From Climacium dendroides (lineage: Eukaryota; Streptophyta; Bryopsida; Hypnales; Climaciaceae), in contig OX467089.1 in assembly GCA_950106755.1 (NCBI GenBank), positions 22,735,345 to 22,799,344 on the forward strand: a stretch of DNA of 64,000 nt, given 5' to 3'. The notes below the pieces were generated by a model. It was given only the letters and a program-made list of their open reading frames with translations. It did not search any database and was not told where the DNA came from. The stretch's first letter is position 1. The number at the start of each line of letters is the position of its first letter. The position numbers were made by a program, and so were the translations under genes. Positions 49,605 through 61,390 of the stretch are shown here, piece after piece.

Positions 49605-52600
49605 GCATGGAGAATTAATCATGCCAAAATACTCACATAGAATTATGCTTCTCCACAATATTGGGTTGTACACTACAAGTGACTTATAACAATCTTCAAA
49701 CTCAAATATGTACTAAACCATGCAAGGTGTTTGCAAGCTTCAAATACTCTAAAAATGTACCCACAAATTGATAATTTTGAATTTTTTGAAACTATGGTGG
49801 GATTTCTTCTATTTTTTTGGATTTTTTTAAATAAGCCTACTTCAAAAAGAATATATCTATACTAGTATTTTACTCCTATAAAATTTTGGGACCCCTATTT
49901 TGGGAGTTTTATGTCTAGACTAGTGCATTTCTAACATGTCACAATGCAAAGAAGAATATGTACACAATAGACAATGTTATACGAAGATTTGAGGGGGTCA
50001 ATTTTACAATACATGCTCTAAATATGGAATAACCTTTTGCAGAATGGATTTAAAAAAATTAGTTTAAGCTTTTCTCTAAACGATTAATAGATTGAAAAAA
50101 AAATTCAAATGGCAATTGAATTCAATAGGTAGGATTTGGGAAGCTAGGAAAAGAGAATCTTCATGTTGAGGTGCTTTTAGTGGCTCCATAATTTTTGTTT
50201 TTTTTAGAAAAATATAAATTGAACTATATATGAAATCATATGAGAAATTTTGTTTGTAAATATTATGTATGATATTTCAGTAAAAAATTATTATCATTAA
50301 TCTTCTAAATTTAAAATATCAACAACATCACAACTACTTCCAAGGCACATTGGAGCTTGAGATTAGGCAATCTATGGGTCTTGTGCATTTTTGTACATGC
50401 ACTTCAATGATTACTTGTAGCATGAAAATACACTACATTCAAATCCTACGAATTTTTTTGATGTCTTCACTTCCAACATGAACTACAAGATTTTATAAGT
50501 GCACTCTATATAATCTAAAGGAAAAAAGAAACAAATTAATCAAGCCCAAAGCAATTTTGTTACAATTTGTAGATATACCCCACATCCACACGTATTTGGC
50601 ATTTAGAGGTTTAGGTATGTTAAACCATCATACCCTGCATTATGCCTACAATTTATGATCTAATCCTTTAGAAGATTGAAGAAATATGATTTTTTTATGC
50701 TTGAAAAATTAATATAAAATGCAATATAAAGTAGGACTATATTTTTTGATATATTTGAATTACATATGAAATTTTGGAGTGATCACTTCTAAAGTGCATA
50801 AGTGCCAAATAAATCATCCTCCAAACTAATAGACAATGAATCTATAATGGTCATCTTACTCACCTAAAATGACTACAACAATTTTTCAAAAAAGGTTATA
50901 ATGTTAAGGCACTAATATGGCTACATCCTTTGACAATTTTAGAATGAAAAAGAATAAAAGTATAAAATATACTTTACTTCTAAAGTTTTATTCTTTACTA
51001 AAACTACCAATAATACAAATTACACTCATTGGTCCTAATAGTGAGGGGAAAAATTTAGTGTCGCCTATAAAATTAGTTTTAATAGGATTTTTTATTTTTG
51101 TGGAAAATAGTAACATACATAGACATTTGTATAGTGTAGTGTATTAGTTTTATAATACAATGCACTCCTTTTTCTTTTTAGGATTTCCAAACTTTCAAGA
51201 TGCCACCTATTAAATTACAACTTACAATTTTGCAAAATTAGATTTATAAAGATAGAAGATTGTATTATTTATTGAAAAATTTAAACTAAAAATTAATACT
51301 TGAAATGAGGCACTTTGAAAAAGATAATTGCATTGTCACACTACTTCAATGCATTAAAAAATACACCCAAAATAGATTAACGCAGTTGTGAATGGATTTT
51401 AAGCTATACTAATAATGCAACACTAATTACAACTCAACGATTCTACTACACTAATAACAAAATTTAGTCTTAATCACTTTAAATAATATAAAAATACTAT
51501 AAGTTCTTACACTTGAAGAATATTTTTACCAACAAAGTTTATTAGGGGTTTTCCTTTTTGAATAGAACAATACGTGAAGGTATCATTCAGCATTCAAGTG
51601 CCACAATTGATTTTTTCATGTCTCACACCATTCACAAGATGACATATAGCTTAATGGCTTAATTTATATTGAATCTGACCTTCATGTAGGATATCGATAT
51701 CTATACTTTTGGTAAAAATGTTAATCAAGAATAAAGACTTGTAACATTTTCAAATCAATTCGTGTGGTAACTCTAAATTTCGTTATCAATATAGTGCTAT
51801 CAATGCTAAATGTCAACAAAAACACTATTTGTCAACTATTGTATTTTTCATAGTGTTTTTCTTGACATGTACTGTAGTAAATGTTAAGAGGACTACCAAC
51901 ACTAAGTACAAACCTCAACACTATTTATCAAATATGTGCTAATGAAAATGAGTCAAGTTATAGGGTAAACAACACTAAAACTAATCATACTACTAAAATC
52001 ATAAGTTCCTCTGTAATATCACAAATGCTACCATTAATACTAGGGGCTCGTGCTTGCTATGCTATGCATTCATTGTATCACATATTAGTAAAATTTTGAT
52101 ATATTTGAATAGAATGCATGTTAATGATTTCAATAAGACTTTAAAATAATTATTTTAAATATTTTGTGAAAATATTTTCAATCATGCATACATAAAAATT
52201 GTATTTTCACACAATGTGATATTATAGAAATAGAATAGCAGTTTGCAATTACTTTCGTAATATCATTTTTTACAAAGGTGATATTATAGAAACAATATAG
52301 TTGTTGCAATTAAGGTGATATTAAAGTGGATCCATAGGATGATATTATAGAGGTAACAAATCCATTGCTTTTCTTGGCTTTACACTTCTTTGCACTTCTA
52401 TGATTTTGTGCTTTTGTGAGCTTTGAGCTTTGTTGATTTCAATTTTCTATTGCTACTACCAAATGAATTTGAGAAATTTATTCAATTGAAGTGATTTTGG
52501 ATTACACAACAATTAAGTTGTTCACAAAGTTTTTGAGATTTATAAGTTTTTCTTTTCAATTCTTCAATTTGAATTGCCATTTTTTGCAACAATGGAGTCA

Positions 52601-53660
52601 AATTCCTAATGTATTCTAATGTATGTGTATCTTTTATAGTATTTACCATTGCATATGTTTCATTCATCATTCAATAAATTTCTATTGTACATTTCAATAT
52701 ATGCTTACTCATAAAAAAAATATTATACAAAGGTTTTAGTCATTTTTATTTGAAGATTTATTGAAATAATTGTCCAACATTCTATCTAATACATAAAAAT
52801 TTGAATGATGAATGCATAGCATAGTAAGCACCAACCGCTAGTATAATACTAAATATCATTATTAGTGCAGTGCTCTTCATATTGTCATAGTTTTCATAAA
52901 TATCATTGATAAAAATATTCCTTCCTTGTATAGAGTTTTAACCATTCGTAAGTTCATTTTGTAACTCGCATTATTAAGTCCAATTGGAGTAGTTATTCAA
53001 AAAATTAAAGAATTAAAAAATGTGCTCAACAACCTTTTTCTTCTATTGTTGATTGAGATTTAGGAGCATCCAACTACTTAGTATAGAACTTAAGCATTTA
53101 AGTTAGCCCCTTTATGCTTAAGCAATCATTTTATAGTTGTTGCCCGACTTCAAGCAACATTTTCGGGAGGATTTTTTTTCAATGATATTTTTTGTTAAAA
53201 AAAGATTGGGTTGTCTTTTATTATTTATATTCAGAGCCAAGATCGCTACGGTCAAACAAAATTTATAAGAGAAATAGCACCTAGTGTTGAAAAATTTACT
53301 TATTTGGGAAAAGAATTGGTGTTCTCATTACCGTACTAGATCTTATGCATTTTTTCAAAAATCAATAGAAACCACAATTTTCACCAAACAAAAAAATTCA
53401 AATTCTAAAGATAAAAATTGTATTTTAGTGAATTTTTGAAGTTATATTTTCAAAATTTATAAAAAGAGTCTAAAAGTATTTTAAAATTTTTGACCATACA
53501 AATACTTTCTATTTTTCACATTATCTTCACATTATCTTCTTTGATGTAAACTTCAAAAAATTTATGAAATTTATATTTTATAACACATTTTGTGTTTTGT
53601 CCAAATCCCTCAGACTTTTTAAGGTTTAATTTCCGTTCAATTTGCGTAAATTCTTACCAC
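49605..53660. other. AT-rich intergenic
   Basis: No gene, RNA or bounded element recognised in about 4 kb. Frames such as 50917-51147 (+), 51881-52099 (+) and 52482-52670 (-) have no family features. Confidence 0.45.
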
Positions 53661-53757
53661 AAGAACAAACAACTAACAAACAAGAAACAAACAACGAACG
53701 AACAACGAACCAACAACGAACCAACAACGAACCAACAACGAACCAACAACGAACGGA
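53661..53757. repeat. ACAAAC/AACAACGAACC minisatellite
   Basis: Nearly five copies of the 11-mer AACAACGAACC (53701-53754), preceded by looser AACAAAC units from 53661. Confidence 0.9.
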
Positions 53758-55390
53758 AAGATGCGTTCGAGATCTGACCTTTCTGGACCCTGAATGGTCA
53801 CTTGATTTGGTTGTCGCCCGGGCCCTTCACATCCATCCATGTCCACCTCCTCATCCATCCTCACTCATTCATCCATTCCCACTTCGTCATCCATACAACC
53901 AGGACTGACCGCCACCGTTCCCCCTTCCTCGATCCGCCGCTGCGGAGGCGCCACCTGCGCCCGCCACGGGATCCTTGGCGACTCCACGCCCGCGCAGTGC
54001 CGGGCCACGGGCACGGGACGCCCGCGACGCATGCGGAGCCCACGCCCGTGCCCAGCAGGCCTTCCTCGGGACCTCCGAAGGGGTAGGGCCGTTGTTGCAA
54101 ATATAGAATCGAGCTTCCTGTTCTGCATCTTTAGGGCTCCCGCTTTTCGCCTTTCGTCTCGTATTAGCACAAGTGCCGCTTGCAGAGCTTCCGTTGCGTT
54201 GGCTGGGTTTGGATCGTTATGGCAGAGCATGGGCCGGGCATGGCAGAGTTTGTGACTTTTCACGTTCCTTTGCATTGCAAGGGAGCTTATTGGTTTATTG
54301 TTTTTCCTACTCACGGTTGAGGTCATTCTTGGTAACGGTTTCTGGTGTATGAACGGATGGAGTAGAGGGAGCTTATTATGGAGAATTGCGTTGGAACATT
54401 GGCTTGACGGTATTGTCGTTTCTGCAACTTTTGCATGGCGACGTGCATGTTATTGAGCCTGTGTTGCTATTCCTGTGGAAGGCGGCTTCGGCATGCTTGT
54501 TATGGCGGCGTGCTCTGACTAAAGCGTCGTCCTTGTTCTCTGCGTGGACTTGGATTGTTCCGACATTTTAGGGTCTTCCTTTGGTGTGATTCCTATGTTA
54601 GTGCGGGAAGCTAGTCTCTAAGATTCTATGTGGTAAAGAATTTCAGAGGGGATGGAACATTTAGGGTTTGACTTAGGGATTTAGGTCAGCTGTGGGATTG
54701 GATTTGATCCAGTGTTGGTCGCTACAACTGGGAGGGCTTCCTCTTGGAATGATTTTATCACCTTTTAGAGTGTTGATTCATCTACAATATTATAATCTCG
54801 CTGTCCAGTGTATTTTTGCAGTCATTTGCGTTGCCGTCCGAAGGATTGATAACTACATAGCTGATTTCCAGATTAAAGCTTTTATGTAGGCAGGGCCCAC
54901 TGTCTGGTCTTCGCAAATGCTCGGAATCAGTACGAGTGTACCCTAACCTGAAGTATTTAATGAGCATGGTATTTACCATGTTCATAGGTGTTTGGAAATG
55001 GTGTAATCCAAGTCTACTTCCCGAGAAATTGAAGTCGATCGAGGCTAGTCTTGAAAGATCTCATCAAGCCCAAATGATTCAATCTTACAAGAAAGCGAAG
55101 AATATAACAAAACTGATTCTGGAAACGACCACAGATCCAGTGAGAACCCAGAATCTGGAAGCCAATGTGCTACTTCCGAGAAATATCCAGTTCAACTTTC
55201 AAATTCATATCAAAATCCACGAGGAAAATCATGCAACGGAAATGGAGAAAAATATGGGTACGCACAAAATTCAAAGAGAGTTTGCCATATTGTTTTCAAA
55301 TCAATTTACATCATTTCATAGGGAGCAGGATGCACTCAACACGAACGTATATCCTCTATGGAAACTACCTGCATCATGAGTTGTGAGCTA
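53758..55390 (+). other. Unassigned transcription-like island
   Basis: A sharp GC-rich block (about 53760-54100) is followed on the plus strand by about 850 bp of T/G-rich sequence like the leader introns of the other genes here. I recognise no protein. A 147-codon frame at 54936-55379 begins at a GTG (first ATG about 54960) and resembles no family; frames in the GC-rich block (53802-54086, 53839-54255 on +, 53865-54326 on -) are composition-driven. It may be a non-coding or lineage-specific transcript ending tail-to-tail with the VID27 gene, or a decayed gene. Confidence 0.3.
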
Positions 55391-55622
55391 CTAATTCAAG
55401 TCTATGCATTTACTCCCAACAACTGGACAAGTTGTGCTTCATTATTATGACCAGGATTTCCTCCAATTGACGCCCACTAGTGTACAATGCTACTATTATT
55501 TACAACCTTTAAAGAAGTGGCGTCGCCAACTATCTCGACAGTTCCAATCCTATTGACAGTACTTTTATCTTGATGCAACCCTATTGATGCACACAGTTTG
55601 TGAAGACCTCAGGTCCGCCAGC
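55391..55622 (-). other. Probable 3' UTR of the VID27-like gene
   Basis: Lies immediately beyond the TAA of the minus-strand VID27 reading frame. No poly(A) signal was firmly placed. Confidence 0.4.
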
Positions 55623-57879
55623 TTATTGACTCTCTTGACTATCCTGGTCGACATTAAACGAGCTAAAGTTTGTTGATGTAGCCACCACCAAAGGTGCCTT
55701 ACTGTAAGGGCCTGCCTGTCCTTCGTGCATAAACCTGCTCTCGACAATGGACTCTTCCTTAGGGACCACTTTGTAGCAGTAGCAACTCTTGAGACCTTTC
55801 TCGTGCTTGTAACAATCATGGTCACTCTGCTTCACGCGCCTGAAATTCCAAATAACCGTGTAATTTCCCACGGTCACCACCAAGTTTCGCTCAAGCTGTC
55901 CGCTCTCTGTGACCTGCATAAGCACAGCAAGAAAATTCCATTCAGAAAATCGTTCTAAAGAAAATTTTCCAAGAAGAGTGTTCTATGGAACTATTAATCT
56001 ACTGCCTACAAACAACCTGGAGTCCTCCCACACCACAAAAGGTAGCGAGAAAGACAATGTTATTCAGAAAAATTAGAAATTCAATAAACAAGGATTTCCA
56101 GTAAAATTAAATTGTTTCAGGAAGTTTTTGACCACATCCAATGGTGGTTATTCGCATAATTTACTACGAGACCCATATGTTATATCATGTCGAGATCTCC
56201 ACATGATTTCAAAGACAAAGAAACAACATCAAAGGTAGAAGATATTCACTCACCCAAGAGAATTGTCCGCCATGGAATTTGTGTCCCTTGCCGGCGTTGT
56301 GTGCATCAATAGGATTCAACTTCAAGAGCCGGGGAGCCGCAATTTTGCCCCCCATTCGGCCACTGAATCCCGTCTTCGTCTTGCCATCCTTGTCCTTGAA
56401 CAAGGTGCTGATGAGGATCATGTAAGTGTCGGTGGTTGCGAGAATCCACTTCCCGTCGTATGTCACATCCACATGAGTAATGGGAGACCCCAACCCTGGA
56501 AACGCGGTTTTGGCTTGCCTCATGGAGGTGATGCCGTACAGCCTCACCTTCCCGTCCTTGGAGCCCACCACAATGCTGCCATCCCCGGTGGTAGCGAAGC
56601 ACTGGAAGTTGGTGCCTCGAGAAAATTGGTGCCCCTCGGACCAGTTCAACACAGGACTGGAAAGCTCTTGCACCACTCCGTACCGGTCACGCATGTCCCA
56701 ACGTACGAGACGGTTATTGTCCAAGCCCAGAAAAGTGGAAGACGAGGAGTCCAATTGTGATGACTTGGAATCGTTCGTCACGTCCAGCATGGTGATAGGA
56801 GTCCCGTCCTTTCCGAACTGCCAGTTTGCAACTGTTTGCCCGGTGCTCAAATCGAGCTGGCTCACCCCATTGGCATGGGGATCTCCCTGTTCTGTAGGAC
56901 TCAAGACCATCATGTCTCGCTCTCCACGGATAAGCATTCCCTTTTTCGGAGTTTGGTAAGTGGGGCTTTGGTTGTTCGTAAGCGTCAAGGTGACACCCCT
57001 GCTATGGACACCTTCAGAGAGATTCGACAAGACCTCGATACCAGACTTGCCAACTAGAAAACTGTTGTCCAGAGCGCCCATTGTAAGACTCTGGACACCC
57101 GTCTTTGCCTTTTCATGTAACGTCTCCCGAAGGACCCTCTGCTTCTCCTCAAACTCATCCTCCGCGTCCGCCCAAATGGATTCGTCCTCTCCATCTCCTC
57201 TTGCCCAGACAACGAAGTCTTTTCCAAAAATCTTGATCTTGTTTTCCTCGGTGGGAGGCAGTCCATGGACATTTTCAAACAGATGACCCTGATATTCCGC
57301 AACGAAGCTCTGGTAATCCGCGGAATTCATGAACTTCATGGCCCAGACACCATTCCAGATGAAGTCCACTCGCAACTGGTCGTCAAAAAACTTCGTCTGC
57401 AAGTTGTCGTCGACGCGAGCACTGAATTTCCCGCCCACTACAAGCAACCAACTCCTGAAATTCTTCTTGGTGCTGAGCTTCCAGTTGTCGTCGTCGTCGT
57501 CGTCATCGTCATCCTCCTCGCGTACAAACTCGTAACCGACTTGCTTCTCCACGGGCACCCATTTTGCAGCAGCAGTAGTGCCACCCATGTGTTGGTACAG
57601 TTTCACTCTTTGCAGTGTTTGAGGCGTGCTCTTTAAGGAAAGACCGCCAATCTTTGTAACAAGAGCATCGGTTTTCGCTTTTGACGTTACGCTTTCACTC
57701 TTCAACTTTGAGGCACTCCCCAAGGTTGTGCCCTTGCTTGCTCCGCCACTCGCAGAATGGAAGCTTTCGCTAGTACTTCCTCCTTGAGAGGTTGACGTTT
57801 CCGATTCAGTCTCAGACTCTGTACCAGATTCGGAATCTGTGTCCCTCAATCGGCCTTCGCGGCTCTGTCCGGTTCCCAT
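55623..57879 (-). CDS. VID27: VID27/CYPRO4-like protein, two coding exons
   Basis: Member of the eukaryotic VID27 family, named for vacuolar import and degradation in yeast; its role in plants is unsettled. Exons are 57879-56254 (542 codons; donor TGG|GTGAGT) and 55913-55623 (96 codons plus stop; acceptor TATGCAG), phase 0, for 638 residues, about the family length. The N terminus MGTGQSRE fits the N-myristoylation pattern M-G-x-x-x-S, then a Ser/Glu/Thr-rich disordered stretch to about residue 75, a PH-like N-terminal domain with the [10 protein letters not shown] block after a nine-Asp run (123-131), and a C-terminal beta-propeller-like VID27 domain with [29 protein letters not shown] and [13 protein letters not shown]. 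The second exon carries [10 protein letters not shown] and KSCYCYKVV, both typical of the plant proteins. A 5' UTR intron probably ends just upstream of the ATG (TTTTGCAG at about 57903-57910). Head-to-head with the W-K-R gene. Confidence 0.92.
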
Positions 57880-59992
57880 GATTACTGTCGATTAAATCAC
57901 TGCAAAAATATCCAAAGTCAGACAAGTCAGTATACAAGATGTTCTATTAATCGCCTAAAAATTCCAGGAAACTGAAGAGTCCCTGAAATAGCTGATCCTA
58001 CGGAAAGTCTCCTGAGAAATCCCTCAGACTGACAGTATAAGAGTATTCAAACCAATTGTCCAATTTCAGGCTTCATCTCAAAAGTGATCTACAAATTCCT
58101 ACTTAACGCACAATCTATGGAACCCGTTGCATCAGATGAGAGTACTAGATAATTCTCTAGCGTAACGTAATTCGGTTCTTCATGTTAACAACAACTCTGA
58201 AATACTAAACAGGGCTTAATTCCTTCACTCTGCTATTCATCACCTCCCAATTCCATATCCTTGGAGCATGAGTTCGACCCTACAATTTTTTCAACATCTC
58301 CCTAACGAAAGAACTACTACAGCAGTGGAAAAAGATTGTCAAGAGCAAAAACACTTACCGATTATGCAGAACAACAAACAGAACGCAGCGGCTCACAAAC
58401 TCCCTAAAGAATGGTTCACCTCCTCGAGACTCAATCAGATGTAAAGAAAATCTGGCACCTGCAGCTCTAGTGACAAAGTGCACAGCACCCTAACAGACCT
58501 TGTCAAACCCCCGCACCAACGTTACGTTAGCAAAAAAACAAAACAATGGAACGACCACAATCGTGCACTAAAAAAAATTCTACTTAAATTTTTGAAGCCG
58601 CTGCGATTGATTCTCTGCAGCGATCAGATCTCAAATGTATAGAAAACTTATAAACCACTAAAATTGGAAGCCGGGAATTTATAGACAACGAAACAACAAC
58701 ACCGACGGAATGCGAGGATGGTGGAGAAGGGAACCACCATATCCACGCGTCCGGACTAAGCCTCTGTATCCACGCGTCAGGCTTGCGTGACGTCCAAGTT
58801 CACACGTGGCACCGACCCATTGATAAATGCTGAGCTGGAAGCAAAAGAATCTCTGATTGGACAGACTAACTCGGAAAACCATGTGGCCAGTTTTAGGGTT
58901 AGAAGATTTGCTGGTTCGTCGGTGCTTAGCATTTACGCGACGCGATAAGAATTTCCTGGGCTCTAGATTTCGGAAGTTTGGAGATGGCGTGGTGAGATTG
59001 CGCGGTTGTCGAGATCGTTGGGAATTGTTCAGGTTTTGGAAGGACGGGTCATCTCGGCAAGGTTGAGACGTTGAGATCTCGGTTTTAGGATGAAGCTGGG
59101 GTGTGATTCCCGAGGAGCGACATTTCCGTAAGACGACTTTGGAAGAGATTGAGCTCCACTGCTGAGATTTGTGAGTCAATGGCATCTGTCGATCAGTAGT
59201 TTTGTTTTAATTTGTAGTTCTTTGAAGCGGATTGGCTTGGCTTCGAAAAGAGGAGTTGCGATGTAGGAAGCGCGACGTGGTCTAGGGTTTCGTGGACGAG
59301 GGTATATTGTTTCATGATTTCATTTATTTCTGGAAGAAAAGGGCTGAATACCGGGGTTTTTTTCTGATTTAAAAGAAATTCGTGGTCTTTTGCACCAACC
59401 CCCCCTCCCCCCAAATTGAACGATTTTTCTAATCCTAGATTTCGAATTTGAGCATGACCGTGTGCCTCATTTCTTATTCCTTTGCGAAGGGGTAAGCTGA
59501 CATAGAGTCCGTATTTGACGGTTTTTAATCTTCACGTATCCGGTGGATTGAGAAATCACGTAGTGTTGAGTAGTTTAGGATGTATCTGATTTTGACTTTA
59601 CTTTTCCTCCGAGTCATGACGGACTAGGTCACTTTGAAGAGTGCTCAGGAAGAATTTTCTCTTGATTTTTTCTCGATATTTTTTAGGAGCTTTCGTCTGC
59701 TTTATGTTCAATTTTTTTGGTGGAGAAATACTTGTGAATTTTTCTGACGTGCTGTTTCAGTTTCTAAGCATTGAGAAGCAATTTATGTAGTGAAAAATCT
59801 ATGCGGGCTAGTCTGAGTCCTAGCTAATATTTGACTCCATCTGAACACCATTGATGTTGGTTGTGTGCTCTACGCCATACAGTGTCTCAACATGTATTTC
59901 TCTTGAATCAATTGCTGAAGCATGTGCTCTGGTCAGGTTTAATGGTTGAATAACTGGAGGTCACCTTTAAAATCTCGACTCTCTGGATTCAG
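57880..59992. promoter_or_regulatory. Head-to-head promoter and leader introns
   Basis: The 2.2 kb between two divergent start codons. The central part holds an ABRE/G-box ACACGTGGC (58802-58810), a bZIP-type TGACGTCC (58788-58795) and two CCACGCGTC motifs (from 58743 and about 58770) within 70 bp. Rightward, a donor TTT|GTGAGT near 59170 and an acceptor GGATTCAG ending at 59992 bracket a likely T-rich leader intron of about 820 nt for the plus-strand gene. Leftward lies the VID27 leader with its own probable intron. Confidence 0.6.
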
Positions 59993-60052
59993 ATGGCTGC
60001 TGTAGATCGGAGCACTTCCAGAGGGCAGCACAGAGGTATTGCCTCCTTGTGA
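59993..60052 (+). promoter_or_regulatory. Upstream open reading frame (19 codons)
   Basis: The ATG is the first three bases after the probable leader-intron acceptor; the frame ends with TGA at 60050-60052, six bases before the main ATG at 60059. A uORF so close to the main start would normally lower initiation or force reinitiation. The peptide begins MAAVDRSTSRG and has no known counterpart. A GAG|GTATTG inside could be an alternative donor. Confidence 0.55.
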
Positions 60053-60058
60053 GTTGAG

Positions 60059-61390
60059 ATGGCCCGTGGTGGTGATGTAGAGAAGGGAGAAGCATCCAGG
60101 AAGCGTCTTAGATTACCCGAATCTGAAAGAGCCAAGAAGAAGGCCCGTCCTACTGAAAATATTTCGAAGCTTTCAAGGAAGAGAGCATGGAGTGAGGTGA
60201 CAGAGACAGAGTATCTGAATGATGATCAGGACTCGTCTAAGAGGAAAGTTTTGCGAGTCGGTTCTATAAAGAAACGCAGTGGCGAGAGAGACAAGCTCGT
60301 GGAGGATCGTGGATCCAGGGGTTCAGAACCAAATACGCAAGAGTCTGTGAGTCCGTTACGAGAAACTGGAGCTGCTCAGGAACCCGACCTTCCTCAGAGG
60401 AAATGGAAGAGGACACCGAGAGTTGCACATTCTGGACCATCAGGGAGTTGTTTGAGAGGAGTCTCTGGTGACTACCAGGACACCAGCGAAGAGCACTTCG
60501 GAGCAAGGTCTGCTATGAACGAAGAGAAGGAAGGAAAGCAGAAACAGAGTAGAGAAAATGAGGTGGTTCGAAAGGTCTTGCAAACCGTGCATTTGGAAGA
60601 GGGTCGAGTGGGAGCCAACAAGCACTCGATCACTGAACATGAAGAATCTGGTATTGATTTGGAGACTGAGAGTGCAGACATAGTATCAAGCCTGGAGGAG
60701 ACGGTTTTAAATGGGAGAGACGGGAAAAGGAGAGGAGGCGACTTGGGAGAGGGGTCACCACCAAGGAGATCGGAGAAGAAATTACGCATTGATGTTGCAG
60801 TAGCGGAAGGATCTCATAGAAGTGGAGAGCACGGAACAGGAGGTACTCTAGCACATACGAACACTTGGAAGAGGGTAAGGAGACACAACAAGGAGAACAG
60901 TGCTGCTGCTTCAGAGGATATGAAAGTGAGTATATCTGAAGCTTGGAAACGGTTGCGGGACTGGAAGGACACTGAGACGTCGGGTAGCTCGGTGAATGGA
61001 GACTCGGACAGCGACTTGTCCATGCATTCTTGTCCCTCAATACCAGAGCGCATTGAAGGGCGGTCGAAGAAGGCTCGGTATGAGTCTCCACTTCCATCGG
61101 TGGGGAGAAAATGGAAGAGACATAATAGAGAGAAGAAGCAAAGCAGCTCCGGTAAAAGGCAGCGAGACGGTAATGGATGCGAATCTTCAGGTAGCTCTGG
61201 TAGTGACATGGCGCAGTCTTCTTACCTTCATAATCGAAAGTGGAAAAGACCACGGCATGAGAATTTGATGTCGGTTCAAGGGCGTTCGTTAAGGAGTCAA
61301 TCTAGAGACGTTGAGGAGTCTCGAAAGAGATCCAGGAAAAGGGTTCAGGGTGATGCATCTGAGAGGTCAAGTAAATGGCCTCGGAAGTAG
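60059..61390 (+). CDS. Basic repetitive W-K-R protein, unknown family
   Basis: I do not recognise this 443-residue protein. It is uninterrupted by introns, hydrophilic, rich in Lys, Arg, Ser and Glu, with no membrane segment or known domain. Its striking feature is a short motif repeated along the chain: KWKR at 115-118, TWKR at 269-272, AWKR at 295-298, KWKR at 351-354 and KWKR at 395-398, usually preceded by R or N and followed by basic residues (for example RKWKRPRHEN, NTWKRVRRHNKEN), plus related RAW (42-44) and KWPRK (439-443, C terminus). Tryptophan is almost confined to these motifs. Several clusters such as SRKRLRLP and RAKKKAR (13-30) and SRKRSRKR (421-428) look like nuclear import signals. 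A disordered nuclear or nucleic-acid-binding protein is an inference only. Gene-like codon use, a uORF and a leader intron support a real gene. Confidence 0.7.
   Translation: MARGGDVEKGEASRKRLRLPESERAKKKARPTENISKLSRKRAWSEVTETEYLNDDQDSSKRKVLRVGSIKKRSGERDKLVEDRGSRGSEPNTQESVSPLRETGAAQEPDLPQRKWKRTPRVAHSGPSGSCLRGVSGDYQDTSEEHFGARSAMNEEKEGKQKQSRENEVVRKVLQTVHLEEGRVGANKHSITEHEESGIDLETESADIVSSLEETVLNGRDGKRRGGDLGEGSPPRRSEKKLRIDVAVAEGSHRSGEHGTGGTLAHTNTWKRVRRHNKENSAAASEDMKVSISEAWKRLRDWKDTETSGSSVNGDSDSDLSMHSCPSIPERIEGRSKKARYESPLPSVGRKWKRHNREKKQSSSGKRQRDGNGCESSGSSGSDMAQSSYLHNRKWKRPRHENLMSVQGRSLRSQSRDVEESRKRSRKRVQGDASERSSKWPRK

Noticed and set aside
53839..54326. Overlapping 138- and 153-codon frames on opposite strands in the GC-rich block
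   Set aside because: Both are Arg/Pro/Gly-rich as expected from GC-rich DNA and neither resembles a family.
60264..61253. Several minus-strand frames up to 207 codons inside the W-K-R gene
   Set aside because: They are antisense shadows of a codon-biased Lys/Arg/Glu-rich gene and read as Ser/Leu/Cys-rich nonsense.
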